Positions 54,252 to 62,728 of a stretch of DNA of 64,000 nt are shown here, one piece after another. Location: contig PCWG01000032.1 in the NCBI GenBank assembly GCA_002787235.1, positions 186,001 through 250,000 on the forward strand. The letters are read 5' to 3'. Position 1 is the stretch's first letter. The number at the start of each line of letters is the position of its first letter. The stretch comes from Nitrospinae bacterium CG11_big_fil_rev_8_21_14_0_20_45_15 (GTDB taxonomy: Bacteria > Nitrospinota > Nitrospinia > Nitrospinales > VA-1). The notes beneath the pieces are model-generated. The model saw only the letters and a program-made list of their open reading frames with translations. It did no database searches and was not told the DNA's origin. Made by a program: the position numbers and the translations under genes.

Positions 54252-55160
54252 CTAGGAAGGCTTCAGGGCTGAAAACTCCCGGCTGGCGATGTACTCCGGG
54301 CGTGGCTTCAAAGCGCAGAAAGGTTCGACGAGGGTGTTCTCCATGCTGTTGTACACAAAAAATACATTGCTTCGGGGCCAAGGGGAGATATTCCCATTGG
54401 AACCGTGCATGAGATTGCAATCGAAGAAAATGACGGAACCCGCCTTACCTGTGAATGAAACCATGCCATTTTGATCGGTGATATTTTGCAGAACTTCTGG
54501 GCTGGGAACACCGTATTCCTGTTTTTTGAGAGAATGCTTGAAGTGTTCTTCGGGTGTTTCGCCTATGCAGGAGAAATACTGCCGGTGTGATCCTGGAATC
54601 AAAAGCAAGGGGCCGTTGAATTCATTATTATCGGTCAGTGTGATGGAACAGCTGATCGCTCGCATGCTGGGCATGCCGTCTTCCATGTGCCAGGTTTCAA
54701 AATCTGAATGCCAGTAAAATTCTTTGCCGTTAAACCCGGGTTTGTAATTGATTCGGGATTGATGGATGTAAACGGGACTGTTTAATAACTGAGTGACAAT
54801 TTTTAATAGAAGTTTTTCGCGTGAAAGCTTGCGAAATATCTCATTGGTCCGATGAACATTGAAAATGGATCGGACTTCCCGGCTTGCGGGTTCCAGAAAG
54901 TACTCGGGATTGTCTTCGATGGCCGTGCTGTTTCTCAACCGCTCCAGTTCTTCCTCGAATCGAGCGACTTCTTCTCGAAAGAAGAAGGACTCGAAAATAA
55001 GGTAGCCGTTTTTTTCATAAAAATTGAGCTGGTCTTCATTCAAAAAATCCTCGGAACGGGAAGGACGCGGGCCGTACACGACGGGGTCTTTGCGTTCGAT
55101 GATCTGCGTTGTTTCCATCCGGGACGGATAGGCATCTACCAGGGTTGTTGGCTGACTCAT
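54252..55160 (-). CDS. ectD: Ectoine hydroxylase
   Basis: 2-oxoglutarate/Fe(II)-dependent dioxygenase that makes 5-hydroxyectoine; 302 residues. The diagnostic EctD stretch FYWHSDFETWHMEDGMPSMR (residues 148-167) includes the iron ligands His 151 and Asp 153; the third ligand His 252 lies in CNLMHGSNGNISPWPRSN, with Arg 263 for 2-oxoglutarate. The N-terminus (YPSRMETTQIIERKDPVVYG) also matches. It lies 11 bp after ectC in the operon, so hydroxyectoine is probably the final product. Confidence 0.96.
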   Translation of the reverse strand: MSQPTTLVDAYPSRMETTQIIERKDPVVYGPRPSRSEDFLNEDQLNFYEKNGYLIFESFFFREEVARFEEELERLRNSTAIEDNPEYFLEPASREVRSIFNVHRTNEIFRKLSREKLLLKIVTQLLNSPVYIHQSRINYKPGFNGKEFYWHSDFETWHMEDGMPSMRAISCSITLTDNNEFNGPLLLIPGSHRQYFSCIGETPEEHFKHSLKKQEYGVPSPEVLQNITDQNGMVSFTGKAGSVIFFDCNLMHGSNGNISPWPRSNVFFVYNSMENTLVEPFCALKPRPEYIASREFSALKPS

Positions 55161-55171
55161 AAAATAAAATC

Positions 55172-55573
55172 CTATTGTGAAATTTCCGATGCGTCTTGCA
55201 AGGGATAAGCACCTTCTTCATCGTGAACTTCATTGCCAATCAGGGGAGGATTAAAAACACAAATCATTCGCAAACCCGTTTGCGTTCTGAGAATGTGTTT
55301 TTCATTGCCATCGAGGGCATACAGAGTTCCAGCGGCAATGGGATATTTTCTGCCATCGGTCAAATCCTCCAGCTCGCCTTCTCCCTCAATGCAGTAAACC
55401 GATTCGACGTGATTTTTGTACCACATACAGGTTTCTGTGCCGGGGTGGATGCGCGTGTCGTGAAATGAAAAGCCCATGCCGTCTTTTTTTAATAAAAGCC
55501 GCCGACTCGACCAGTTTTCAGCAGAGATTTCGTTTTCGGTTCCTGTAATGTCTTCCAATTTTTTGACAATCAT
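55172..55573 (-). CDS. ectC: L-ectoine synthase
   Basis: Cupin-type cyclase closing N-acetyl-diaminobutyrate to ectoine; 133 residues. MIVKKLEDITGTENEISAENWSSRRLLLKKDGMGFSFHDT is the family N-terminus, followed by the metal-site region ESVYCIEGEGELEDL and ALDGNEKHILRTQ, and MICVFNPPLIGNEVHDE near the C-terminus. Third gene of ectABCD, 31 bp after ectB. Confidence 0.96.
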   Translation of the reverse strand: MIVKKLEDITGTENEISAENWSSRRLLLKKDGMGFSFHDTRIHPGTETCMWYKNHVESVYCIEGEGELEDLTDGRKYPIAAGTLYALDGNEKHILRTQTGLRMICVFNPPLIGNEVHDEEGAYPLQDASEISQ

Positions 55574-55604
55574 ATTTCACCTGATTTGTGGTTTCTTAAA
55601 ATTT

Positions 55605-56864
55605 TCAGACCATTACCTGATCTTGAATCACCGACATGCATTCTTCCAGAATATCCAATCCTTTGATCAAATCATCATCGCTGATGGTCAGGGGCGGCAA
55701 CAATTTGACCACATCGCTGTTGGCACCGGAGGTTTCTACCAGTAAGTTATTTTCAAAACAGGCTGCGGAAACTAATGAGCCGTTCCCTTCGGTTTTTAAA
55801 GCGATTCCATAGAGGAAGCCACGTCCTCTGATTTCGCTGATTTCATCTGGAAACGAATCTTTCAAATTTTCCAGACGCTCTTTAATGATTTTCTCTTTGC
55901 GAAAAATCTCTTCAGAAAATTTGGAATTTTTCCAATAGTTCAAGGCTTCCGTTGCTGTCACAAAAGCCATGTTGTTGCCACGAAACGTTCCGTTGTGTTC
56001 GCCCGGCTCCCATATATCCAGAGGGGGTTTGATGAGGCAGAGAGCCATCGGAAGTCCATAGCCGCTGATAGATTTGGAAAGGCAGATCATGTCTGGGGAT
56101 AAATCCATATTATCAAAACTGAAAAAAGTGCCTGTGCGTCCACAACCGGCTTGAATGTCATCAACGATGAACAGCATTTTATATTTTTTGCAAAGCCCCT
56201 GAAGTTTTTCCAGCCATTCCTTGCTGGCAGAATTGATACCGCCTTCTGCCTGTATCGTTTCGACGATGACGGCCGCAGGAAGGTCGATTCCACTGCCACT
56301 GCTCTCCAGCATACGGTCCATATATTCGATCGTGTCAACCTCGTCGCCAAAATATCCGTCGTACGGCATGCACGTCGTATTGGTCAGAGGCAAGCCAGCC
56401 CCTTCACGTTTGAACGAATTGCCAGAAACAGACAAGGAACCCAGTGTCATGCCATGAAAGGCCTGAGTAAAAAACAGGATTTTTTCACGTCCGGTGACTT
56501 TCCTGGCAAGTTTGAGAGCACTTTCCACGGCGTTCGTTCCCGTCGGCCCGGGGAACTGAATCTTGTAGCTCATGTTGCGTGGTTTCAAGATGACATCGTT
56601 AAACTTTTTCAGAAAATCAGACTTTGCTTCTGTGTACATGTCCAGACTGTGAGCGATTCCATTTTGATCAATGTATTCCAAAAGGCGGGCTTTCATTGAG
56701 GCAGGGTTGTGGCCGTAATTCAATGCTCCGGCACCGGAGAAGAAATCAAGGTACGGATTTTCTTCTCGATCAAAAATGTAAGAACCCTTCCCCTTATTAA
56801 AAACGGTGGGGAAAGTTCGGCAATAAGAACGAACTTCGGATTCAAGCTCTTCAAAAATATTCAT
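55605..56864 (-). CDS. ectB: Diaminobutyrate--2-oxoglutarate transaminase
   Basis: PLP enzyme converting aspartate semialdehyde to L-2,4-diaminobutyrate; 419 residues. The PLP-binding lysine is Lys 264 in [47 protein letters not shown] and [20 protein letters not shown] are EctB wording. The C-terminal half ([17 protein letters not shown]) also fits. ATG start; follows ectA by 8 bp. Confidence 0.96.
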   Translation of the reverse strand: MNIFEELESEVRSYCRTFPTVFNKGKGSYIFDREENPYLDFFSGAGALNYGHNPASMKARLLEYIDQNGIAHSLDMYTEAKSDFLKKFNDVILKPRNMSYKIQFPGPTGTNAVESALKLARKVTGREKILFFTQAFHGMTLGSLSVSGNSFKREGAGLPLTNTTCMPYDGYFGDEVDTIEYMDRMLESSGSGIDLPAAVIVETIQAEGGINSASKEWLEKLQGLCKKYKMLFIVDDIQAGCGRTGTFFSFDNMDLSPDMICLSKSISGYGLPMALCLIKPPLDIWEPGEHNGTFRGNNMAFVTATEALNYWKNSKFSEEIFRKEKIIKERLENLKDSFPDEISEIRGRGFLYGIALKTEGNGSLVSAACFENNLLVETSGANSDVVKLLPPLTISDDDLIKGLDILEECMSVIQDQVMV

Positions 56865-56872
56865 AACGATGG

Positions 56873-57367
56873 TTACCTTTGTAAGTTATGGTTGAAAGGG
56901 CCTATCTGAAACAAATGTTCTGCTTCATGGCCCGTTTCAGAAAATAGTTCTTTATCAAAAAAAATCTGTTCTTTTAACTCACTGTCTAGTTCTTTAGCAA
57001 GATTCCTGAATAAAGTTTGAGAGGCCACATTTGAACGTGTGATTGTGGTTTCAAGGAATCGTATTTCAGGCTGAAACTCCCGCATGAGAAGATGATTGAC
57101 CATTTTTCTGGCAATGCCCTGCTGGCGGTGGTACTGAGACACCGCAATCTGCCAGATGAACAGAATTTCAGAACGCTCAGGATCTCTAAATGCGGTTAAA
57201 AAACCGATCGGTTCTTCCATCTCAACAGCGACCACACAGGTGTCACTAAATTTTTGGCACATCAAGAGGTAATGGTAGGCAGAGTTCACATCAAGACTGC
57301 CTGCAGTTTGGGCAAGTTGAAATATTTTAGAGCCGTCTTGAGATGTAGGTTTTCGCAAATGAATCAA
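56873..57367 (-). CDS. ectA: L-2,4-diaminobutyric acid acetyltransferase
   Basis: GNAT acetyltransferase acetylating diaminobutyrate; 164 residues. The acetyl-CoA site is [21 protein letters not shown] (near 75-95). The start of the family, [32 protein letters not shown], is typical EctA (residues 5-36), as is the [16 protein letters not shown] segment. It begins at TTG 57367; no ATG fits. First gene of the ectABCD-ehuBCDA operon, with a divergent LysR regulator upstream. Confidence 0.95.
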   Translation of the reverse strand: MIHLRKPTSQDGSKIFQLAQTAGSLDVNSAYHYLLMCQKFSDTCVVAVEMEEPIGFLTAFRDPERSEILFIWQIAVSQYHRQQGIARKMVNHLLMREFQPEIRFLETTITRSNVASQTLFRNLAKELDSELKEQIFFDKELFSETGHEAEHLFQIGPFNHNLQR

Positions 57368-57529
57368 TTTGGAAAATAGACCTCGTAGAAATGAGAGGAA
57401 TAAAATATTGTTAAAATTTTTGATAAGCTATAATATCACCATTACATAAAACAAAATAATTGATTTAACTTTATATTAGAATCATAAAAACTGATTCATA
57501 ATATTAAACCTTACTAAAGCGGATAAGAG
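57368..57529. promoter_or_regulatory. Divergent promoter region ectA / NhaR-like regulator
   Basis: 162 bp, very AT-rich. On the minus strand, TTGTTT is followed by TATTATA-like sequence (57425-57455), a weak ectA promoter candidate; on the plus strand TTGTTA...TATAAT (57410-57435) could also fire. The LysR box is listed separately. Osmotically controlled promoters are often far from consensus, so the exact start is not claimed. Confidence 0.4.
57479..57497. promoter_or_regulatory. LysR box between ectA and the NhaR-like regulator
   Basis: GAATCA-taaaaac-TGATTC is a perfect 6-bp dyad with a 7-bp spacer; it contains ATC-N9-GAT (57481-57495), the classical T-N11-A LysR box. It lies 32 bp before the regulator ATG and about 112 bp before ectA. 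Confidence 0.6.
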
Positions 57530-58417
57530 ATGTACGATCTTCCTAATTATCGCCATCTTTATTATTTCTGGATGATTGCGCGCGAGGGGTCGATAAAAAA
57601 GGCAGGGGATAAATTGAATCTGACTCCGTCAGGATTGAGCGATCAGTTGAGACTGCTTGAAGATTATTTTGGGAAGCAGTTGTTTGAAAGAAAAACAAGA
57701 AAGCTTGTCTTGAATGAGTCAGGCAAGATGTTGTTTGAAAACTGCACTAAAATATTTCATCAAACTGAAGAAATAACGCTGGCGATCAAACAGAAAGTTC
57801 CCAGCAAGCTGTCTCGTATAAGAGTTGGGGTGTTGCCTTCATTGTCCTCTTCGCATATTCACGAATTTGTCATGCCCTTGTTTAAGGACAAAAATGTTTC
57901 GGTTGTGGTCGTAGAAGGGGCTTTGAATGATTTGGTGTATCAATTAGATAATTATGAGTTGGAAATTGTTCTTAGCGATCGTGATGTGGAAAAAAAATAC
58001 AAGAAGCTCCGAAGTTTTCGACTGATGCCTCGAAAAATTGTTGCGGTCGCTACTGAAAAGTTTTCTCATCTTAAAAAGAATTTCCCTTTTTCTTTATCTG
58101 AGATACCCATTCTTCAGTTAACGCGGCATAGCCAGATTCGCGAAGAGATCGACCGCTACCTTTTCAAACATCAAGTCATTCCCCAGATCATAGGAGAAGT
58201 GGATGATGTGACTCTGCTCCGTCTGGCGGCTGAAAAAGGAATATGTGTGTCGGTACTGCCTTTAAATACGGTCAATGAAGCACTGTCACAAGGGAAGTTG
58301 ATAAAGATTGGAGAACTGAAGGGCGTGAACTCGGACATGTGGGCGATTGCCCGAGTAGATTCAGCCCGGATGGAGATCATCAATAAAACCATTAAGAAGT
58401 TTATTTCGATCAAGTGA
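57530..58417 (+). CDS. LysR-type regulator, NhaR-like, divergent to the ectoine operon
   Basis: 295 residues. The winged-helix DNA-binding domain is YRHLYYFWMIAREGSIKKAGDKLNLTPSGLSDQLRLLEDYFG, with NYRHLYYFW typical of the NhaR subgroup. It has an effector-binding C-terminal domain ending KLIKIGELKGVNSDMWAIAR. It is divergent from ectA with a shared 162-bp promoter region and a LysR box, so it is a candidate regulator of ectABCD-ehuBCDA. Known ectoine regulators (EctR/CosR) are MarR-type; a LysR type would be different. ATG start; weak ribosome binding site (AAGAG). Confidence 0.87.
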   Translation: MYDLPNYRHLYYFWMIAREGSIKKAGDKLNLTPSGLSDQLRLLEDYFGKQLFERKTRKLVLNESGKMLFENCTKIFHQTEEITLAIKQKVPSKLSRIRVGVLPSLSSSHIHEFVMPLFKDKNVSVVVVEGALNDLVYQLDNYELEIVLSDRDVEKKYKKLRSFRLMPRKIVAVATEKFSHLKKNFPFSLSEIPILQLTRHSQIREEIDRYLFKHQVIPQIIGEVDDVTLLRLAAEKGICVSVLPLNTVNEALSQGKLIKIGELKGVNSDMWAIARVDSARMEIINKTIKKFISIK

Positions 58418-58598
58418 TTTTATATAAAAGCATGATGAGTCTCTCGGCTGGAACTTTCAGTAAATGTATTTCAGCTTTTAATTCGTTTGACAGCAGTCAA
58501 TGAAGTTTGAATGAACCTGTGAAAGACAGGGTATTGTGGATGGTTCGAATGAATCTATTCTGATTTAATTTTTTTTTTAGCATGACTTCGGGAGAAAT

Positions 58599-59846
58599 AT
58601 GTTTAACGCTCTTTATTCTCTTTGGTTTTTATTTGCCGGAATTGCCCTGATCATGTTGGGCAATGGACTGCAAGGGACATTGCTGGGTGTCCGTGCATCC
58701 CTTGAAGGTTTTTTGACGATTGAAACCGGCATGATCATGTCGGCCTATTATTTTGGTTTCCTATTCGGGTCCACTCTTACCACGCGAATTGTCAAGAAAG
58801 TAGGGCATATTCGTGCTTTTGCGGCACTGGCATCGATTGCTTCGGCAATGGTCTTGGTGCATGCGGTATTTCCATATCCTCTGGCCTGGGTTTTTATACG
58901 AATCGGATCGGGATTTTGTTTTGCGGGTATTGCGGTGGTCACCGAAAGCTGGCTCAATCATTACTCGACCAACAGCATACGGGGTCGAGTGTTTTCCATT
59001 TATATGGTGATTCAACTGGCGGGCCTGGGAGCCGGACAGTTTCTTTTGAATGTGAGTGATCCGGCTGGATACAAATTATTTATTTTGATTTCCGTACTGG
59101 TTTCTCTGGCGGTGGTTCCCATACTATTGACATCCACTGCGGCTCCGTTGATGTCCGGATTTTCCAAAGTCGGCATCAGAAAATTATACGAGATTTCCCC
59201 GTTGGGTCTGGTAGGAACTTTCGGGGTGGGAATAGCGCATGGTTCATTTTTGGGGATGGGGGCTGTGTACGCCAAAATGGCAGGATTTTCTTTAGAGCAG
59301 GTTGCCGGTTTCATGGCGACTCTCATATTTGGTGGAGTGGTTTTGCAGTTTCCCATAGGACGTTTGTCAGACTATCTGGATCGACGGACTGTTCTCACAG
59401 GTGTTACCTTTTTGGCGGCAATATCGGCTCTGGTCTGCAATGGGTTGAGCGGGGTATCTATCAATGTGTTTTTCGTTTTTTCATTTTTGTTTGGCGGATT
59501 GTCTTTATCCCTGTATTCCCTTTGCGTGTCACACACGAATGACTACCTGGAGCCAGAGCAGATGGTGATGGCCAGTAGCAGTTTGACTTTTGTCGTGGGT
59601 GTGGGTGCCTGCCTGGGCCCATTATCCGTATCAACCATGATGAGATGGTTTGGGCCCTCTGGTTTTTTTCTTTACCTGGCTTGTATTCATGGAGCCATCG
59701 GAGTGTTTGCGCTGTATCGAGTCTACATCAGGAAACCCGTTCCGATGGAGGATCAGAATCCCTATGTCCCTATAACGCCAAGAGTCAGCCACGTGGCGGC
59801 GGCAATCATTCCAGAATCTTTGCGAGTCGAGGTGGAAAAAATATAA
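58599..59846 (+). CDS. Major facilitator superfamily transporter, YcaD-like
   Basis: 415 residues with 12 hydrophobic helices. After helix 1 come LGNGLQGTLLGVRASLEG and MSAYYFGFLFGSTL; the MFS motif between helices 8 and 9 reads GRLSDYLDRRTVL (near 255). VVTESWLNHYSTNSIRGRVFSIYM is the YcaD-type signature. GGGAGAAAT precedes the ATG. Substrate not known. It lies 180 bp downstream of the NhaR-like regulator and might be in its regulon. A GC-rich hairpin zone follows at 59900-59942. Confidence 0.88.
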   Translation: MFNALYSLWFLFAGIALIMLGNGLQGTLLGVRASLEGFLTIETGMIMSAYYFGFLFGSTLTTRIVKKVGHIRAFAALASIASAMVLVHAVFPYPLAWVFIRIGSGFCFAGIAVVTESWLNHYSTNSIRGRVFSIYMVIQLAGLGAGQFLLNVSDPAGYKLFILISVLVSLAVVPILLTSTAAPLMSGFSKVGIRKLYEISPLGLVGTFGVGIAHGSFLGMGAVYAKMAGFSLEQVAGFMATLIFGGVVLQFPIGRLSDYLDRRTVLTGVTFLAAISALVCNGLSGVSINVFFVFSFLFGGLSLSLYSLCVSHTNDYLEPEQMVMASSSLTFVVGVGACLGPLSVSTMMRWFGPSGFFLYLACIHGAIGVFALYRVYIRKPVPMEDQNPYVPITPRVSHVAAAIIPESLRVEVEKI

Positions 59847-59958
59847 GGACGATTTTAAGCCTGTAACGGGTTTGACGGCTTGTAAAATCGGGGTGGAAGC
59901 AGGGGGTGTCCCGGGTAATGGGGGCAACCCCGCCGCCCGGAATTGTAAAATTTGATGT

Positions 59959-61182
59959 TCAGCGGGAGCGGGAGATGCGTATGGGGGTGACCATGGGGTC
60001 GGTTGTGTGCAATTTAAAAATTTCCGATATTTTTTGCGCGGACAATGCCTGATCGCATGAAGCGACTGTTTGACCGCTTCGGGTGCAGAGGTTTTCCGCG
60101 AGTATCATTTTAGGTCTGAGTTCGCTGATGGAAATTTCTTCGGATATGATCAGAAATTCGGGGTCAGTCAACAGTTCTTCCAATGCCTGAATCACACTGG
60201 GATCAAATTTTTCGCCTTCGTGCAAGCGAACGAGTTTGAGAGCTTCTTCTTCACGCCACAAGCCACTGGAATCGTTTTGACTCATTCGGATTCGTTCTTC
60301 GTCCCATGCGTTGGCAACAGCGATCAGTCTGGATTCGACAGGTATCTCTTCCTTCTGCAATCCATCGGGGAAACCACTGCCGTCCCAATTTTCGCATTGA
60401 TGCAGTAAAGCCGCGCCCAATCCTCTCAGGTGGACATGGGGCTGTACCATTTGATGACTGTGAAAGGGGAAACTGTTGAAAAGGGCACGATCCTCTGTAT
60501 TATTTTTTTTGACACGATAACCTCTTAGATGTTCGGGCAGGTTGAGTTTCCCAAAATCATGATACAGGCCGGCTAAATAACAAAGACGACTGTTAGAGAT
60601 TTTCATCTTCCGTGAAAGCTTTTCTGCCAGATTGGCGACGCTTTTACTGTGCCCGACAAATTCGGGATCCTTGAATTCCAGCAAACTGATGGGGAATTTC
60701 AATGCATTGAATAATTCGGTATTTAAAATCTTGTTTTGGAGTGCGAGTTGCAATTTCTCGCGTTCTTCTTCGGATTGGAGTTTTTGTTTTTCCTTCTGTT
60801 TTTTTCGGTGATTCAAGGCATCGCGTGTTTCATCCAGCAATTTGTCAAGGTCTACGGGTTTGACGACGTAACCATAGGCTCCGCCTTGCATACAATTTTC
60901 TGCAAGGTTGATGTCATTCAGAGCTGTCACCATAATCACTTCCGTTTCGGGGGAACGGGTCTGGATGACTTTCAGAGTCTCAACTCCATCCATGATGGGC
61001 ATTTTTATGTCGAGAAGTATCAGGTGGGGATGGAACGAGCTGAGTTTGTCCAATGCTTCTTTCCCATCGGAAGCGGTTTCCACCAAACATTGTTCGGTTT
61101 CGAAGACCTCTTGCAAAAGTTCGGTAATGGCCTTCTCATCGTCTACTATGAGAATTTTGGCGTACAATAATGTATCGGTCAT
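59959..61182 (-). CDS. Response regulator with HD-GYP-like output (degenerate GFP)
   Basis: 407 residues from the ATG at 61182. Receiver at 1-125 (ILIVDDEKAITELL, HLILLDIKMPIMDGVE with acceptor Asp, VTALND, VKPVD), a charged coiled linker (about 125-170: HRKKQKEKQKLQSEEEREK) and a HD domain (GLYHDFGKLNLPEHL, LLHQCENWDGSGFPDGL, PVESRLIAVANAWDE). The GYP triad reads GFP, so cyclic-di-GMP hydrolysis is uncertain. The C-terminal 70 residues match those of the divergent paralogue. Both genes face away from a 230-bp shared region. Confidence 0.85.
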   Translation of the reverse strand: MTDTLLYAKILIVDDEKAITELLQEVFETEQCLVETASDGKEALDKLSSFHPHLILLDIKMPIMDGVETLKVIQTRSPETEVIMVTALNDINLAENCMQGGAYGYVVKPVDLDKLLDETRDALNHRKKQKEKQKLQSEEEREKLQLALQNKILNTELFNALKFPISLLEFKDPEFVGHSKSVANLAEKLSRKMKISNSRLCYLAGLYHDFGKLNLPEHLRGYRVKKNNTEDRALFNSFPFHSHQMVQPHVHLRGLGAALLHQCENWDGSGFPDGLQKEEIPVESRLIAVANAWDEERIRMSQNDSSGLWREEEALKLVRLHEGEKFDPSVIQALEELLTDPEFLIISEEISISELRPKMILAENLCTRSGQTVASCDQALSAQKISEIFKLHTTDPMVTPIRISRSR

Positions 61183-61412
61183 CGATTTGCCATTCTTGAT
61201 TGAGGAAGGGTTTTCTACCAAATTATGTGTGACAACAGTGTCCCACAAAACTATAAAATATTGCAAAAATCTTTTATCGGAACAGTAAAATATTCCTAGA
61301 ACTCAAATATTTATGCCAAAAAAAGTGGGATTGCTTCTATAATGATATTGGGTTCTTTTGATTTTAAATCAAGTGTCTAAACTTAAATTTAGACCAATAA
61401 CTCCTTCTTCTT

Positions 61413-62642
61413 ATGTCTTTTTTATATTCCAAAATACTGATAGTTGATGACGAAGTTGAAGTTTGTGAAGCTTTGAAAGAGTTTTTTCTTGATAATGAGT
61501 TCATTGTCGAAACAGCCAATGATGGTGAGAACGCACTGCAGAAGGTCGATAAGTTCGAGCCGCACTGTATTTTGCTGGATATCAAAATGCCTTACCTCAA
61601 CGGGATAGATGCTTTGGGTATGATCAAGTTGAGGAATAAGGACGTTGAGGTAATCATGGTGACCGCAGTTGCGGATATCAAAATTGCGGAAAATTGTATG
61701 CGGAAAGGGGCGTTTGGATTTGTTCCCAAACCGGTTGATCTGGATTATTTGCTCAAGGAAGTAAAAAGTGCCCTGGAGCATAGAAAAAATGTTCTGGAAG
61801 AACAGAAAAAGGAAAAGAAGGTTCTCGATCATTTGAAGGACGAGAGTACTCGCTTCCAGAAACAGAATAAAGCTCTCAATCGGGATTTGTATCTCGCTCT
61901 TAAATTTCCCTTCAAGTTGCTTGCCTATAACAATCCCGATTTTTATTGTCATTGTGACAATGTCGCCTGGCTGGCTAAAGAGATTGCGGAACGTATGCAA
62001 TTGCAATATGTCTGGAAAACTGCGTTGAGTGCGTATTATCACGATGTTGGAAAACTCAGCTTGCCGAACGATATGTGGGAAGGTTATTCAGACAAATGGA
62101 GTGCGGACAAGAAAAAACTTTTCAGGTATATCCCGATACTGAGTCAGGATATCGTTCAATCTCAAGCAGAGCTGGGTTCGCTGGGAACCATCATCAGGCA
62201 TCAATGCGAAAATATGGATGGGTCGGGCTATCCCGACCGTCTTGTGGGCGATAAAATTCCTATGGAATCGCGCATCATTGCGGTTGCGAATATTTTTGAT
62301 GAAATAATGGCCATGGGAGGCCGACGAAATATTCAGCAGGATATGCTTGAGGGCGGCAAGGTTCTGGATGTGATCAATAAGGATGTTGGTAAAAAATACG
62401 ATGCCTCAGTAGTGGAAGTGCTTGCATCGATCATTAAATCGTCGCGATACCAATCCTCCCGAGAAGTGGAAGTCGCTTTAAAAGATATTATCCCTGAAAT
62501 GGTTCTTTCTCGTGATGTGATCACTCAAGGTGGAAAACTGATTTTGCCTCATAATACGGTTTTGAGTACGACGACGATCAATAAAATTATCCTGTTAAAC
62601 AAAATTGATCCGGTGGTTTCAGGGTTCTATGTTTTTTCCTAG
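61413..62642 (+). CDS. Response regulator with HD-GYP output
   Basis: 409 residues, with the same domain order as the divergent gene: receiver (ILIVDDEVEVCEAL, CILLDIKMPYLNGID, VTAVAD, PKPVD), charged linker (HRKNVLEEQKKEKKV), then HD-GYP (YYHDVGKLSLPNDM, IIRHQCENMDGSGYPDRL, MESRIIAVANIFDE). Here the GYP triad is intact, consistent with cyclic-di-GMP phosphodiesterase activity. The C-terminal part (KDIIPEMVLSRDVITQGGKLILP) is a conserved beta-rich tail found in HD-GYP response regulators. A PAS sensor gene follows 86 bp later. Confidence 0.87.
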   Translation: MSFLYSKILIVDDEVEVCEALKEFFLDNEFIVETANDGENALQKVDKFEPHCILLDIKMPYLNGIDALGMIKLRNKDVEVIMVTAVADIKIAENCMRKGAFGFVPKPVDLDYLLKEVKSALEHRKNVLEEQKKEKKVLDHLKDESTRFQKQNKALNRDLYLALKFPFKLLAYNNPDFYCHCDNVAWLAKEIAERMQLQYVWKTALSAYYHDVGKLSLPNDMWEGYSDKWSADKKKLFRYIPILSQDIVQSQAELGSLGTIIRHQCENMDGSGYPDRLVGDKIPMESRIIAVANIFDEIMAMGGRRNIQQDMLEGGKVLDVINKDVGKKYDASVVEVLASIIKSSRYQSSREVEVALKDIIPEMVLSRDVITQGGKLILPHNTVLSTTTINKIILLNKIDPVVSGFYVFS

Positions 62643-62728
62643 ATAAAGCATTTTTTGATTTGTAATCAAACAGTCTGAGAACGGTTGAGTCTTTTTTTTG
62701 GCTGTAAAACCTCCATGGAAATAGCGTC

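Noticed and set aside
59900-59942. GC-rich hairpin zone between the MFS gene and the HD-GYP regulator
   Set aside because: Several competing small stems and no T-run in either direction; not a definable terminator.
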